From positions 1,513,501 through 1,577,500 of the forward strand of contig NZ_CP020028.1 of NCBI RefSeq assembly GCF_002240415.1: a stretch of 64,000 bases of DNA, given 5' to 3'. The translations under genes and the position numbers were made by a program. This DNA is from Paenibacillus kribbensis (GTDB taxonomy: Bacteria > Bacillota > Bacilli > Paenibacillales > Paenibacillaceae). The notes under the pieces were generated by a model. The model worked only from the letters and a program-made list of their open reading frames with translations. It was not told the origin of the DNA and did no database searches. This document shows, piece after piece, positions 37,565 through 47,375 of the stretch (positions are counted from its first letter, which is position 1; the number at the start of each line of letters is the position of its first letter).

Positions 37565-37835
37565 AATCTGACTGTAGGTTTAGTTAGCTCGGAACGAGTA
37601 AAGAATATGGGACTTTTGGGTGCGATCTTTTCAAGATTTGGAGTATAGCATATGCGCCTTTGGTATATGGGTAATGGAACTTTAGGAGGGAGTCCATGAC
37701 ACTTTAGTTTCAGTGCATATACTACTAAAGTACCATACCCCATTCGACTTTCGCGGTATTTCAAGTACTCCTTGGGTACTTTATCAACTGCTCCCATAGT
37801 ACAGAGGATTTGGTCCCATTGGACCGTTCCTTAAC

Positions 37836-37880
37836 GACAAGTCCCCGCTGTTGCCATTACAGGCAGGCGGGGGCTTGTTA
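37836..37880. terminator. Terminator-like hairpin between convergent genes
   Basis: ACAAGTCCCCGC (37837-37848) pairs with 37866-37878. It lies in the 350-nt gap (37565-37914) between the endoglucanase and the monooxygenase, which otherwise contains no ORF I can support. Confidence 0.7.
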
Positions 37881-37914
37881 ATGTTTCGGAAGCTCTGTGT
37901 CCGTTCAATTATGT

Positions 37915-38919
37915 TTATGCTAAATTAAAAGCTTTGGCCAGCAGACGATAGGACTGAACACGTTTATCAAAGTCATGAATGGAGGAGACGACCAGCAGCT
38001 CATCGGTACGATACTGCTCAGCCAGTCTTAGCAGCTGTTCCTTACATTGCTCAGGTGTCCCTACAACACGCCATGCTGCGGACTGACGCAGCCGCTCGCG
38101 GTCAAGCTCCGTGTATGGGTAGGACATTGCCGTTTTCACTGACGGGAGAGAGCTCATTTCTTTGCCTTGCATGAGTAAAAGGAAGTATAAGCTGGCACTG
38201 GACGCCAACTGCTCGGCTTCCTCTTCAGTTTCCGCACAGGCTACAGTAACTGCCGCCATGGAGCGGGGCTTATCCCCCAGGATGGAAGACTGAAATTGCT
38301 CGTGGTAACGTGCGGTAGCTTCCACGCCGCCCAGAGTGCCGAAAAATTGGGCAAAGGCATAGGAAGCACCCATCATCGCGGCCAATCTGGCACTCTCCCC
38401 GCTGGAGCCAAGCAGCCACATCTCGGGAACGGTCGGGATCATCGGGGAGGCATGAAGCCCGGCAAAACGATGATTGTCAGGCACGGAATCATGGAAATAG
38501 TCGATTAAATCGAGAATCTGCTGCGGATATTGTTCGACAGATTGATACTTGCCCTCCTGCAGCGCACGAGTAGCCAGCGGCAAACCACCAGGAGCACGTC
38601 CTATTCCCAGGTCGATGCGCCCTGGATGGAGCGCCTCCAGCAGCCGGAAATTTTCGGCGACTTTATACGCGCTGTAGTGAGGCAGCATAATACCGCCTGA
38701 ACCAACACGAATACGTGATGTATGAGCAGCCAAATGCGCAATCAGGACCTCGGGACTGGAGTGCGCTAGTGTTTTGGACGCATGATGCTCGGATACCCAA
38801 TAACGGCTGTATCCCAATTGATCAGCTTCACGCGCTAAATCTGTTGTATTGGATAATGCATCATAAGCAGTACCGCCTTCAGGAATATGAGACTGGTCCA
38901 GTATACCCAGTTTAAGCAT
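37915..38919 (-). CDS. Luciferase-like flavin-dependent monooxygenase
   Basis: The 334-aa protein is a single-domain LLM-class oxidoreductase: MLKLGILDQSHIPEG, RYWVSEHHA, a GSGGIMLPHYSAYKVAENFR stretch and GRIDLGIGRAPGG near the flavin site. I chose the ATG at 38919 (AGGTG seven bases upstream) over a TTG two codons earlier. Such enzymes use FMNH2 or FAD to oxidise varied substrates; the substrate here is unknown. It is divergent from the small membrane protein at 39069. Confidence 0.9.
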   Translation of the reverse strand: MLKLGILDQSHIPEGGTAYDALSNTTDLAREADQLGYSRYWVSEHHASKTLAHSSPEVLIAHLAAHTSRIRVGSGGIMLPHYSAYKVAENFRLLEALHPGRIDLGIGRAPGGLPLATRALQEGKYQSVEQYPQQILDLIDYFHDSVPDNHRFAGLHASPMIPTVPEMWLLGSSGESARLAAMMGASYAFAQFFGTLGGVEATARYHEQFQSSILGDKPRSMAAVTVACAETEEEAEQLASSASLYFLLLMQGKEMSSLPSVKTAMSYPYTELDRERLRQSAAWRVVGTPEQCKEQLLRLAEQYRTDELLVVSSIHDFDKRVQSYRLLAKAFNLA

Positions 38920-39068
38920 ATGCAATCACCTCTTACACAACTGTATCAGACACAACTCATTAGGTCAAAACTTAGAATGGGAAGGTTGGAGTTTGAGACC
39001 CTTTTCGTTATAATGAAGATTGTGCAGGATGAGAGAACATCCTTGCTTTTGGAGAGGGGAACGAATTT

Positions 39069-39392
39069 GTGTTAAGAACACCTTTGGGGCGTGTCCGACT
39101 CATGCTCTGGCTTCAAGCTATAGCGTATTTGGCGATACTTTTCACCCACCAGCCGCTGCAAGCTGCCGGCTTGAACCAGGCGGTTATGGTGATTGGTAAT
39201 ATATATCGGGTGAGCTTTCTGCTCCTTCTCGTCGCTTTGATCTATGGCAAAACAGCGTTGCATTGGCCCATCCGGCGGCCTCTATTTATTATGTTTGCAT
39301 CTTTTATTCCGTTTGGTCTGATGATTATGGATTTTGTGTGGGTGCGAAAATGGACAGGGGATTCAGCAGCCAAACAGCAAGCTGCATCGTAA
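39069..39392 (+). CDS. Small membrane protein of unknown function
   Basis: A 107-aa protein with three hydrophobic segments (about 12-30, 42-62, 75-92) and a charged C-terminus. GTG start with GGAGAGGGG well placed upstream. No family recognised. It is a single-gene unit closed by a strong terminator. Confidence 0.65.
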   Translation: MLRTPLGRVRLMLWLQAIAYLAILFTHQPLQAAGLNQAVMVIGNIYRVSFLLLLVALIYGKTALHWPIRRPLFIMFASFIPFGLMIMDFVWVRKWTGDSAAKQQAAS

Positions 39393-39465
39393 CATTTGAA
39401 GGTGTATCCGGTGAGTAGTGTCTGGACCTTGCCTGCAAAGTGTGGGGCTGCCTTCGTAGAACTAA

Positions 39466-39528
39466 AAAGAGCATTACGCATTGGGACTGGCTGGACCGGT
39501 CCCGTTTGAGGCGTAGTGCTCTTTTTTA
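39466..39528. terminator. Bidirectional terminator
   Basis: AGAGCATTACGC (39468-39479) pairs with GCGTAGTGCTCT (39511-39522), followed by TTTTTT and preceded by AAAAA. An inner GGGAC/GTCCC stem adds stability. It serves both the small membrane protein and the convergent esterase. Confidence 0.9.
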
Positions 39529-39538
39529 TATCAGAAAA

Positions 39539-40495
39539 TTAATTTAGTGCTAATGCTTTAACTAAAAATTCAGCTGACTTGCGTCTTTGGAAACCTTCAA
39601 CCCAATGTCCGGTAAATGGATAAATCTCAATCGTTTTTGATGATTCAATGCGGTTATAAGCGGCGAAAATGGTCTCTGGCATACATACAGTATCTTTAAA
39701 TCCTACCGACATCATCACCGGAATGCGAATACGATGAGCAAGATTCATGACGTCAAAATAACTCAATGTATGTAGTACCTGCTCCAAATGCTCAGGGAAT
39801 CGGTTGGCGAATTCAGCAGCTTCCGTCAGCGAACTGGTGGAATTCATCATGCCAAAATCCATATGGCACATATTAGGAATGTCAGCCACCGTAATAGCAG
39901 CTTTATCACTGAGCGCCGCCATCATTAATGAAATTCCGCCGCCCTGACTGGCGCCACTGATTGCAATTTTGGTTGAATCCACATCGAACTGCTCTGCCAC
40001 CCAATCCACGGCTCGAAGGGCATCGGTCGTAATGGTTTTGTAATAGCAGGTATCTTTGTCCAATATCCCCTTTGTTATCCAGCCTTTCACTGTACCGTGA
40101 GGGTCATCCAGACGGTCTCCCGTTTCTCCCCCCTGGCCACGTACATCTACCGCCAATACAGCAAAGCCAAGCATTAACCAGGAGGAATAATCTTCAGGAT
40201 AACCCTTTCCGCCTGTATAGCCATGAAACAGAACGATACACGGCAGCTTTTGATCTCTGGCAAATCGGGGCCGTACATACCAGGCATGCAGTGGCGTATC
40301 ATCCATCCCCTCAAAGGTAACCCGATAGGCAAAAATATGGGGATATGGCGTGTCGACTGGTGTTTTGAAGGCGCATACAGGTTTAGCGCGAACTTCTTCC
40401 AACGTTTTGTCCCAGAATAAATCCAGATCCTTCGGGGAAGTAAGATCAGGTCGATACTGCTTTAATTCGGAAATTCTTTTTTCAATGACATTCAT
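39539..40495 (-). CDS. Acetyl xylan esterase / cephalosporin-C deacetylase
   Basis: The 318-aa protein belongs to the AXE1 (CE7) family. The nucleophile is in ISGASQGGG, the Asp in GFKDTVCMP and the His in FTGHW; HGYTGGKG and VDVRGQGGE are also family marks. It removes acetyl groups from short xylo-oligosaccharides in the cytoplasm. AAGGAGAA precedes the ATG. It lies 15 nt after the Cys-cluster gene in the same orientation, so the two share an mRNA. It fits the polysaccharide-degrading theme of the endoglucanase nearby. Confidence 0.93.
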   Translation of the reverse strand: MNVIEKRISELKQYRPDLTSPKDLDLFWDKTLEEVRAKPVCAFKTPVDTPYPHIFAYRVTFEGMDDTPLHAWYVRPRFARDQKLPCIVLFHGYTGGKGYPEDYSSWLMLGFAVLAVDVRGQGGETGDRLDDPHGTVKGWITKGILDKDTCYYKTITTDALRAVDWVAEQFDVDSTKIAISGASQGGGISLMMAALSDKAAITVADIPNMCHMDFGMMNSTSSLTEAAEFANRFPEHLEQVLHTLSYFDVMNLAHRIRIPVMMSVGFKDTVCMPETIFAAYNRIESSKTIEIYPFTGHWVEGFQRRKSAEFLVKALALN

Positions 40496-40510
40496 TATAA
40501 AAGTTCTCCT

Positions 40511-40795
40511 TCATAAAGAATGAGTTTTTCCGTAAGCTGTATCCGGTAAAGTGGACTCCTCCAGCTCTCTCAGCAGCTCAAATGCCTTTTCGTTGGTGCT
40601 TCCACACGTATCCTCATCAGCATGAAATCCACTACATACCGCTGGACGCTCAGGCTTGCCAAACAATTGACAACGATAATCCGAAGTGAGCTGAGGGCAA
40701 GGTACGCCAGCTGGTTTTCCATTCGGCATGCCGGGAATCGGGGATGAAATCGTAATAGCAATACAGCACGCGGCGCATCCGACTCGGCACTCCAT
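40511..40795 (-). CDS. YkgJ-type Cys-cluster protein
   Basis: A 94-aa protein with CRVGCAACC at the start and CPQL, CQLF and CSGF later, the Cys pattern of small YkgJ-family (UPF0153) metal or Fe-S cluster proteins. I chose ATG 40795 because AAGGAGTG is five to six bases upstream; a longer reading from 40813 lacks this site. Function is unknown in the family. Confidence 0.8.
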   Translation of the reverse strand: MECRVGCAACCIAITISSPIPGMPNGKPAGVPCPQLTSDYRCQLFGKPERPAVCSGFHADEDTCGSTNEKAFELLRELEESTLPDTAYGKTHSL

Positions 40796-40942
40796 TGGGT
40801 CACTCCTTATCATCTGTTATTTTTGTTACTGTTGCATGAAGTGACTTCAATGAAGCCATAATGTGAGGATGGCACAAAAAAAGCAGGATTACAAGGATAA
40901 CTGTATTTTAGACACGCTTTTCACACAAGAGGAATAAATCGT

Positions 40943-40977
40943 CGAGGAGGTACGTAAGATGTTATCAAGCCCCTAAA
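40943..40977 (+). other. Five-codon mini-ORF with strong ribosome-binding site
   Basis: GAGGAGGT at 40945-40952 is followed by ATG (40960), four codons and TAA, coding MLSSP. It sits about 110 nt before the GlsB-like gene and may be a leader or a relic. The rest of 40796-41089 shows nothing I can support. Confidence 0.35.
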
Positions 40978-41089
40978 TCAGCGTGCTACCTAAAGGTAAT
41001 ATTAGCCAATTGTCCTCTTTGTGATCAAAAAGAGTTCAAATGGTTAATAATAGAACACAACGATAAAAACTTAAACGAGGTGACGTAAA

Positions 41090-41347
41090 ATGAGTTGGTT
41101 ATGGGCATTGATTGTTGGTGGTATTATTGGTTGGTTGGCAGGAATTATCGCAGGTCGAGATGTTCCGGGTGGTGTCATTGGCAATATCATCGCCGGTTTT
41201 ATCGGTGGATGGTTGGGAAGCTTGGTTCTGGGGAACTGGGGTCCTGTAATCGGATCGTTCTACATCGTTCCTGCATTAATTGGTGCGATCGTGCTGGTTG
41301 TTATTGTAAGCCTGATCTTCCGTTCTGTGGGGCGGAGCAGAGGCTAA
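41090..41347 (+). CDS. GlsB/YeaQ/YmgE-family membrane protein
   Basis: The 85-aa protein has three glycine-rich TM segments (MSWLWALIVGGIIGWLAGII, IGNIIAGFIGGWLGSLVLG, and a third ending IFRSVGRSRG). This is the transglycosylase-associated/GlsB pattern, often induced by envelope or general stress. GAGGTGA precedes the ATG. It faces the MFS gene across a shared terminator. Confidence 0.9.
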   Translation: MSWLWALIVGGIIGWLAGIIAGRDVPGGVIGNIIAGFIGGWLGSLVLGNWGPVIGSFYIVPALIGAIVLVVIVSLIFRSVGRSRG

Positions 41348-41391
41348 TTTTACAAGTCATGAATAGACCGTCCTCCATGAGGCACAAAGAT

Positions 41392-41458
41392 AAAATGAAA
41401 GAAGCTGTTTCTTCAAGGTTCGCAAATGAGCCTGTGGGAGCAGCTTCTTTCATTTTGC
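41392..41458. terminator. Bidirectional terminator
   Basis: AAAATGAAAGAAGCTG (41392-41407) pairs perfectly with 41441-41456. A run on the left and T run on the right let it act for both convergent genes. Confidence 0.9.
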
Positions 41459-41476
41459 AAAAAGAGTGTCCGTTTC

Positions 41477-42781
41477 CTATTGAAAGCGTCTGATGTGGGG
41501 AACAAATAGAACGCCTAGTACGATACACATGCCGATCGCTGCAAATAGGCCAATCGTGAAGATGCCACCAAGTTTGTCCGCCACGGCACCTACTGCCAGA
41601 TAGCCTATAGGCAGTAGGGCAAAGGAAAACATCAGATCCAGACTGGCTACACGGCCAAAGGATTCGGCGGGCACCAATTCCTGAAGGCTGGTCTCCCAGA
41701 TTATCGCAAATATCATAATGCCAAAGCCTTCGAGCATCATACTCATAATCAATCCGGGCATCCAGGTGACGACAGACAACAGGAGCAAAGCAAGGCCGCT
41801 GACCAAAGCGCCCAGGTAAGCGAGCAGACCGCGATGCTTCCAATGCTTGCGTGACCCATACACAAAGGCCCCCACCATGGCGCCTACGCCGCTGCTTGCC
41901 ATGGCGACACCGTACACAACGGGACTATAGCTATGATGAACCTTGAACAGCCACGGAACGAGTACAGCAATAATGCCTGAATAACAAATATTAATGAAGG
42001 AAAAGGCCAGAATCGTAATCCACAGCCAGGGATGGCTTTTGAGAATGGTAAAGCCTGCTATAAAATCCTTGACAAAATGCTGTCCACCTTGATCCTGTTG
42101 CTCTGGATCTGCTGCCTGCCGCTTACCGATGATTGAGGTCAAATGAGCGCTCAGCATCCAAAAGCAGGCAAAAGAGATCAGATAGGTGACAGAATCCAGT
42201 CCAAAGCCGACGCCTGGCGAGGAAAAGGATACAATGAAGCCTCCCAATGGTGGGCCAAGCAGACGGACGGCTTGTATACTGATCTGACTGAGCGCGTTAG
42301 CCGCATTGCGAATGTCCGGTGTGAACACCTGTGCCCGCAAGGCAGAATAAGCCGGGTTAAAGATGCCGTCCATCAATCCGTATAACGCAAGGCCAATGAA
42401 CAGAAACGGCATTTTCATTCCGCCGGTAAACATCAGTACTGCTGCAACAGACATTAGCCCGAATCGGGCGATATTTGTAAACAGAAGGAGACGGATTCGA
42501 TCAATTCTGTCGACGATCATCCCGGCGAAGGGCAGAATAAGTACGTTAGGCAGCATATAGACAGTCATTGCCAATCCCATGATTGTAGTGGAGCCTGTCA
42601 GAGAATAGATGACCAGTGGCAAAATAACGGTCGTGACCGAGCTTCCCAGCATAGCAATCCAATGTCCAAGCCACAGCAGGGTGAATGCTTTGGATTGCTT
42701 TACAGGTGAAGTGAAGGTAGCCCAGGCTGAGTGGCTTCCTTCGGATGAAGTAGAGGATAAGGGTGAATTAGGGGTATCCAT
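41477..42781 (-). CDS. MFS transporter (macrolide-efflux MefA-like)
   Basis: The 434-aa protein has 12 predicted TM segments and the start LLWLGHWIAMLGSSVTTVILPL, AGMIVDRIDRIRLLL loop and ALVSGLALLLLSVV typical of the MFS_3/MefA-type exporters. The ATG at 42781 has AAAGGA at a rather long spacing; a TTG seven codons earlier is possible. It may export a macrolide-like compound or a small metabolite; substrate unknown. A single-gene unit. Confidence 0.85.
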   Translation of the reverse strand: MDTPNSPLSSTSSEGSHSAWATFTSPVKQSKAFTLLWLGHWIAMLGSSVTTVILPLVIYSLTGSTTIMGLAMTVYMLPNVLILPFAGMIVDRIDRIRLLLFTNIARFGLMSVAAVLMFTGGMKMPFLFIGLALYGLMDGIFNPAYSALRAQVFTPDIRNAANALSQISIQAVRLLGPPLGGFIVSFSSPGVGFGLDSVTYLISFACFWMLSAHLTSIIGKRQAADPEQQDQGGQHFVKDFIAGFTILKSHPWLWITILAFSFINICYSGIIAVLVPWLFKVHHSYSPVVYGVAMASSGVGAMVGAFVYGSRKHWKHRGLLAYLGALVSGLALLLLSVVTWMPGLIMSMMLEGFGIMIFAIIWETSLQELVPAESFGRVASLDLMFSFALLPIGYLAVGAVADKLGGIFTIGLFAAIGMCIVLGVLFVPHIRRFQ

Positions 42782-42998
42782 ATTCGTATGTATTCCTTTC
42801 AATCAGAGTTGAGGTAAATATTACTAAACTCCATATTGAAGCCTATTATACGAAACCACAAGCGTAGAGGTACAGAGAAAGTTGCTGCGATAGCTGTGAA
42901 AATGAATAGCCTGCCTATGAATGAGTCAACCTAGAATAACTTTAGGCTGCAAATGAGATATAGCTTACCTTTTGCATAGGGATTATTGGATAAAAGCA

Positions 42999-43027
42999 TT
43001 GACGTGTCAAAATGAATGATGTACTAT
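42999..43027 (+). promoter_or_regulatory. SigA-type promoter of the amino-acid ABC operon
   Basis: TTGACG (42999-43004), 17 bp, TACTAT (43022-43027), about 45 nt upstream of the GTG at 43074. No T-box or other leader structure was seen between them. Confidence 0.7.
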
Positions 43028-43073
43028 TCAATAGCCAGCCCCGTGCTAGGTTATCAAGAACAAGGAAAAGAGT

Positions 43074-43934
43074 GTGGTTAACATGAGAAAATTTAACTTT
43101 TTGCCGATTGTACTTATCGTGATGGCTTTGCTGATTTCGGCCTGCGGTAACAATGATAAAGGCGCTAATACGAATAATGCTGCGACCGGAGATACCGGAT
43201 CTAACAATGGAAAAGCAGATACAACCGCTACGGCTACGCTTGAATCTGTAAAAGCGAGCGGCAAGCTGAGAATCGGCACAGAAGGAACCTATGCTCCGTT
43301 TACCTACCATGATGCTGCTGGCAAACTGACAGGCTTCGACGTTGATATTGCGACTGAAGTGAGTAAACGTCTGGGTGTACAACCGGAGTTTATCGAGACA
43401 CAATGGGACGGGATCTTCGCTGGATTGAACTCCAAGCGGTTCGATACGGTGTTCAATGAAGTGTCCATTACGGATGAGCGCAAGCAAAAATACGAATTCT
43501 CCGATCCGTACATTGTCTCCAAGGCAGTTCTGATCGTGAGTGAAGATAATACGGACATCAAAAAATTTGCTGATCTAAAAGGTAAAAAGGCCGCGCAATC
43601 CCTGACCAGCAACCTGACTCAAATCGCGAAAAGCAACGGTGCGGAAATTGTAGCAACCGAAGGATTCAACCAAGCCATTGACCTTCTGACATCCAAACGG
43701 GTGGATGCGACCGTCAATGACGGATTATCCTATCTTGATTTGAAAAAGCAAAAGCCTGACGCTCCTATCAAAAAGGTGGATGAGTCTGCAGACGCTTCAC
43801 ATAGCGCAGCTGTCTTCAATAAAGGCAGCGAAGATTTGATCAAGGCAGTAAACAAAGCGCTGGCTGACATGAAGGCTGACGGTACGTACCTGAAAATTTC
43901 CGAGAAATATTTTGGAGCCGACGTATCTAAATAA
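43074..43934 (+). CDS. Amino-acid ABC transporter, substrate-binding lipoprotein
   Basis: The 286-aa protein has a lipobox (LLISACGN; lipidated Cys near residue 25), a Ser/Thr/Asn-rich linker and an SBP_bac_3 domain: GKLRIGTEGTYAPFTYHD, LTGFDVDIA, EFIETQWDGIFAGL. These match cystine/polar amino-acid binding proteins (TcyA/YxeM-like). The GTG start has AAGGAAA at good spacing; ATG 43083 is too far. It is the first gene of a three-gene uptake operon. Confidence 0.92.
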   Translation: MVNMRKFNFLPIVLIVMALLISACGNNDKGANTNNAATGDTGSNNGKADTTATATLESVKASGKLRIGTEGTYAPFTYHDAAGKLTGFDVDIATEVSKRLGVQPEFIETQWDGIFAGLNSKRFDTVFNEVSITDERKQKYEFSDPYIVSKAVLIVSEDNTDIKKFADLKGKKAAQSLTSNLTQIAKSNGAEIVATEGFNQAIDLLTSKRVDATVNDGLSYLDLKKQKPDAPIKKVDESADASHSAAVFNKGSEDLIKAVNKALADMKADGTYLKISEKYFGADVSK

Positions 43935-44026
43935 TAACGAATGTTCCAAATAACAATGAATGATCGAAGATTCGATGAGTCGAACCGGATTTTCACAAAC
44001 CTATCTTTTTAAAGGATGTCTGTATA

Positions 44027-44695
44027 ATGGATGAACGCCAGATACAAATCATTATGGATTCATTATGGCCTCTGCTAAAAGCAGGGGTTTCTTTTACAAT
44101 TCCGCTCACACTGATCTCCTTTGCTTTGGGACTCGTGTTGGCGCTGATTACAGCGTTGGCCCGGCTGTCCAAATGGAGAATACTCAAGCTGATCTTCGGC
44201 TTCTATGTATGGGTGATTCGGGGAACTCCTTTGCTGGTGCAATTGTACATTATTTTCTACGGTTTGCCTTCCGTTGGTATTACACTGGACCCGTTTATTG
44301 CTTCAGTGATCGGCTTTACGCTCAGCGTGGGGGCCTATAGCTCTGAAATTATACGTGCCGCTATTATTTCCATTCAGGAAGGCCAATGGGAGGCAGGATA
44401 CTCTCTGGGGATGACACGCTGGCAAGTGCTGCGGCGTATTGTGCTTCCGCAAGCATCCCGTGTATCTGTACCTCCGCTCGCTAATTCATTTATCAGCTTG
44501 GTGAAGGATACTTCATTGGCTGCGACCATCACCTATGTCGAAATGTTCAGAACGGCTAACCAGATTGTAGCCACCACGTATGAACCGTTATTGGTATATA
44601 CCGAGGCGGGGGTTATTTATCTGCTGTTTAGCACCATTTTGACAGTGCTGCAAAATTATTTGGAAAAGCGACTGAGCCGTTTTTCCGTTAGATAA
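44027..44695 (+). CDS. Amino-acid ABC transporter permease
   Basis: The 222-aa protein has five to six TM segments and the EAA loop of HisM-type permeases ([21 protein letters not shown]). It starts 92 nt after the lipoprotein gene and 14 nt before the ATPase gene. It forms the membrane channel, probably as a homodimer. Confidence 0.93.
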   Translation: MDERQIQIIMDSLWPLLKAGVSFTIPLTLISFALGLVLALITALARLSKWRILKLIFGFYVWVIRGTPLLVQLYIIFYGLPSVGITLDPFIASVIGFTLSVGAYSSEIIRAAIISIQEGQWEAGYSLGMTRWQVLRRIVLPQASRVSVPPLANSFISLVKDTSLAATITYVEMFRTANQIVATTYEPLLVYTEAGVIYLLFSTILTVLQNYLEKRLSRFSVR

Positions 44696-44709
44696 AGGAG
44701 ATTGTACCG

Positions 44710-45462
44710 GTGATCCAAATTCGGAATATACACAAATCGTTCGGCTCGCTGGAAGTGCTAAAGGGTGTTAACGTGACGTTGGATAAAGGGAAGGTGCTCG
44801 TGATCATCGGCCCGTCCGGCTCTGGAAAAACAACGCTTCTGCGCTGTTTGAATTTACTGGAGGTTCCTGATCAGGGGGAGATCCAGCTCGGAGATATTGC
44901 ACTGAATTTTGCCACAGGAACGAAGCTCCGGCAAGAAAGCATTTTGGCGCTGCGCAAGCGGACAGGTATGGTGTTTCAATCCTACAACCTGTTCCCGCAT
45001 ATGACAGCCGTGCAGAATGTGATGGAGGGTCAAGTCACGGTTCAGAAAAAGAACAAGGACGAGGCGCGCAAACGTGCATTGGAGCTGCTTCAAAAGGTGG
45101 GACTCGCAGATAAAGCGGAATCCTATCCGCATCAGTTGTCGGGAGGACAACAGCAACGGGTTGGTATTGCCCGGGCAATGGCGGTCGAACCGGAGGTGCT
45201 GTTGTTCGATGAGCCTACCTCTGCTCTTGATCCCGAATTGGTAGGCGAGGTGCTCAAGGTCATGAAGCAGCTGGCTGCTGAAGGGATGACGATGGTCATT
45301 GTCACGCATGAAATGAAATTCGCAGCCGAGGTTGCGGACCATGTTATTTTAATGGATCAGGGTGTGATCGTTGAGCAGGGGACGCCACATGACGTTTTGG
45401 AGCACCCTACCAGTCCACGGGCTATTCAGTTTTTGAATCGTCTGAGCGGGGAAGCAGAATAA
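44710..45462 (+). CDS. Amino-acid ABC transporter ATPase (GlnQ-like)
   Basis: The 250-aa protein has all ABC motifs: Walker [11 protein letters not shown] loop [12 protein letters not shown], signature [14 protein letters not shown], Walker [13 protein letters not shown] and the switch His in IVTHEM. GTG start with AAAGGAG. It powers uptake with the two upstream genes; substrate specificity (likely cystine or another polar amino acid) cannot be fixed from sequence alone. Confidence 0.95.
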   Translation: MIQIRNIHKSFGSLEVLKGVNVTLDKGKVLVIIGPSGSGKTTLLRCLNLLEVPDQGEIQLGDIALNFATGTKLRQESILALRKRTGMVFQSYNLFPHMTAVQNVMEGQVTVQKKNKDEARKRALELLQKVGLADKAESYPHQLSGGQQQRVGIARAMAVEPEVLLFDEPTSALDPELVGEVLKVMKQLAAEGMTMVIVTHEMKFAAEVADHVILMDQGVIVEQGTPHDVLEHPTSPRAIQFLNRLSGEAE

Positions 45463-45464
45463 TA

Positions 45465-45520
45465 AAAAGGCAGCTACCAGTACTGAACATAAAGTTCCGT
45501 ACGGGTAGCTGCCTTTTATT
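45465..45520. terminator. Terminator after the ABC operon
   Basis: AAAAGGCAGCTACC... (45465-45483) pairs with 45499-45517 almost perfectly, with T run on the right and A run on the left. Confidence 0.92.
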
Positions 45521-45536
45521 CATTAGAGATCTGTTT

Positions 45537-46022
45537 TTACTTCAACTTTAATGCAAGCAAAAAGGTAATAAAAAGAATACAACAACCGGCTATAAATGGA
45601 ATGAACATATTTACATCGAATAAGAATCCCGCCAGAGCAGGCCCCACAATATTACCGATACTCATATAGGCATTATTCATACCAGCTACATAGCCTTGTT
45701 TACTCCCTGCCATCTTGGATAATTGTGTATTCAGGGCTGGGCGAAGCATTGCGGTGGCAAAGAAAATACTGGAGGTTACAAGGAAGATAGTCCAAAAATC
45801 CTTAACAAAAAGAAATACAAAATAGGCAAATGCGGTGAAAAGAAGAGATCCTTTGATGACCCGTTGTTCGCCAAATCTATTCATTATTCTTGCATACCGA
45901 CTCCGATCACAGCGCCTGCGGTCAGAATGATTGAAATCTGTTGCGGTGAGAACTGAAAGCGGTTTGTTACATATAAACCAAGAACAGATTCAAAGTTAGC
46001 AAGTCCGAAGGTTGGCTTAAGG
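45537..46022 (-). pseudogene. MFS transporter remnant
   Basis: The left part (45537-45884) is open for 115 aa and covers the last four TM segments of an MFS drug exporter (MNNAYMSIGNIVGPALAGFLFD). Upstream, in another frame, FGLANFESVLGLYVTNRFQF and ISIILTAGAVIGVGMQE match the middle of the same family. A stop and frameshift separate them near 45890 and the N-terminal half is missing. The gene is therefore dead. Confidence 0.8.
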
Positions 46023-46093
46023 TCACCCTTTCGATACTTTACTGCTTATGAGCGTAACATATGGTTCTATTTACAGTCAATGATTGGAAAATA

Positions 46094-47374
46094 TCAGAAA
46101 AATCCAACTCGCCCTTCGGCCGTATTTTTTAACCAATCCTGCTTGCGGCTCTTATCCAGCTCGCCCCGCATGTCTTTAATAATCAGCTCGATATCTGCTT
46201 TTCCATGCTCGTGCCATTCCAGCGCAGCGCTGACATACAGCTCTCCAAGCTGAGCCAGCGAAAAGCCATCGGTCAACGCCGCTGCCTTCTGAGTACCTGC
46301 TTCTCCAGCAAAAACAAGGAAGTTGCGCAGCTTGAGATACGCTAATCGCAGTGCTTCGTCAGGCAAGCTGATTTCGTAGGCCCGGTCGAAACGACCTGCC
46401 CGATTCATCAGACCGGGATCAATTTTTTCAGGATAATTGGTCGTTCCGATCAGGAAGATGCCTTCCTTGGAGGTAGCCCCGTCAAGGGTATTCAGGAAAA
46501 AGGAGCGGACCTCTTGCGGCATGGAATCAATATCCTCTATGACCAGCACCATTGGAGCCAGACGGGTAGCCGCCTCGAACACCTCTTTGACCGACTCACT
46601 GGTTGTGTACTCGGTAATCTGCCAGTAGGCGGCTGGCCCCGGTACACTGCTTGCAATTGATTTTACAAGCGTCGTTTTGCCGTTGCCTGGATGGCCGTAC
46701 AGCAGTATACCGCGTTTGTAAGGAATGTTATAAGTCTGATAGAAGGTACGATCTGCTTCAAAAAACTGATCAAGTGAACGGAAAATATCCCGCTTGATTT
46801 CGGCCTTCAATATAACGTCTTCCCGCGTAATTGCCCGGGTAATCGGCTCTGCCTGCCGGGAAAGTCCACGGCTTGTATCGGTAAAAACGGTGACCCGCTT
46901 CATATTTTGCTTGCGTTCACGGCCTCGTACTCCCGCGAGGAAGCTTTGCAGCTCCTGATCGCCTATGGCAAATACGTAATCTTCATTATATACGCCATTC
47001 TCACGGAAGAAGGGAACCCGCGCCAGCGCGATGCCCCACTTGGGATAGGCGAACACATTATTACGCATCGACAGATGCACTCCGTATTCTGGAGTTGGTC
47101 CGTCATCGTCATATTGAATGGTGCGCTCCTCCAAACGATCAAAGACCCGCGCCACATGCTCCAGTTCCGGACTGCCTGAACGAATATCCTCCTCCAGCAA
47201 GTCCCAATACTCAATATTGGGGTCATCACTGGCATACAGCTCGTATTTTACGCCATAGCGATCATGCAGTGCTTCACTGATGCCGTCGATCAGACGGGCA
47301 TATGCAGCATATCCAGTAATCCGCCCATCTGTATGCTCATCAAATTGGTAAATAGCAGGGATGTCTATACTCAA
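46094..47374 (-). CDS. AAA ATPase coupled to rtcB
   Basis: The 426-aa protein has a C-terminal AAA domain (about 210-400): Walker [11 protein letters not shown], Walker [11 protein letters not shown], and [12 protein letters not shown] for the arginine-finger region. The N-terminal half is unknown. The TTG start has GAAAGGAG inside the last codons of rtcB and follows its stop by one base, so translation is coupled. An AAA partner for RtcB is not the classical RtcR arrangement; it may remodel RNA-protein complexes for repair. Fold firm, role inferred. Confidence 0.85.
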   Translation of the reverse strand: MSIDIPAIYQFDEHTDGRITGYAAYARLIDGISEALHDRYGVKYELYASDDPNIEYWDLLEEDIRSGSPELEHVARVFDRLEERTIQYDDDGPTPEYGVHLSMRNNVFAYPKWGIALARVPFFRENGVYNEDYVFAIGDQELQSFLAGVRGRERKQNMKRVTVFTDTSRGLSRQAEPITRAITREDVILKAEIKRDIFRSLDQFFEADRTFYQTYNIPYKRGILLYGHPGNGKTTLVKSIASSVPGPAAYWQITEYTTSESVKEVFEAATRLAPMVLVIEDIDSMPQEVRSFFLNTLDGATSKEGIFLIGTTNYPEKIDPGLMNRAGRFDRAYEISLPDEALRLAYLKLRNFLVFAGEAGTQKAAALTDGFSLAQLGELYVSAALEWHEHGKADIELIIKDMRGELDKSRKQDWLKNTAEGRVGFF

Positions 47375-47375
47375 C

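Noticed and set aside
37561..37797. 78-aa ORF after the endoglucanase
   Set aside because: No ribosome-binding site, odd composition and it ends at the endoglucanase stop; more likely non-coding.
42942..43487. 181-aa ORF on the minus strand
   Set aside because: It lies opposite the ABC lipoprotein gene and its promoter, with no ribosome-binding site and a Cys/Ser-rich shadow composition.
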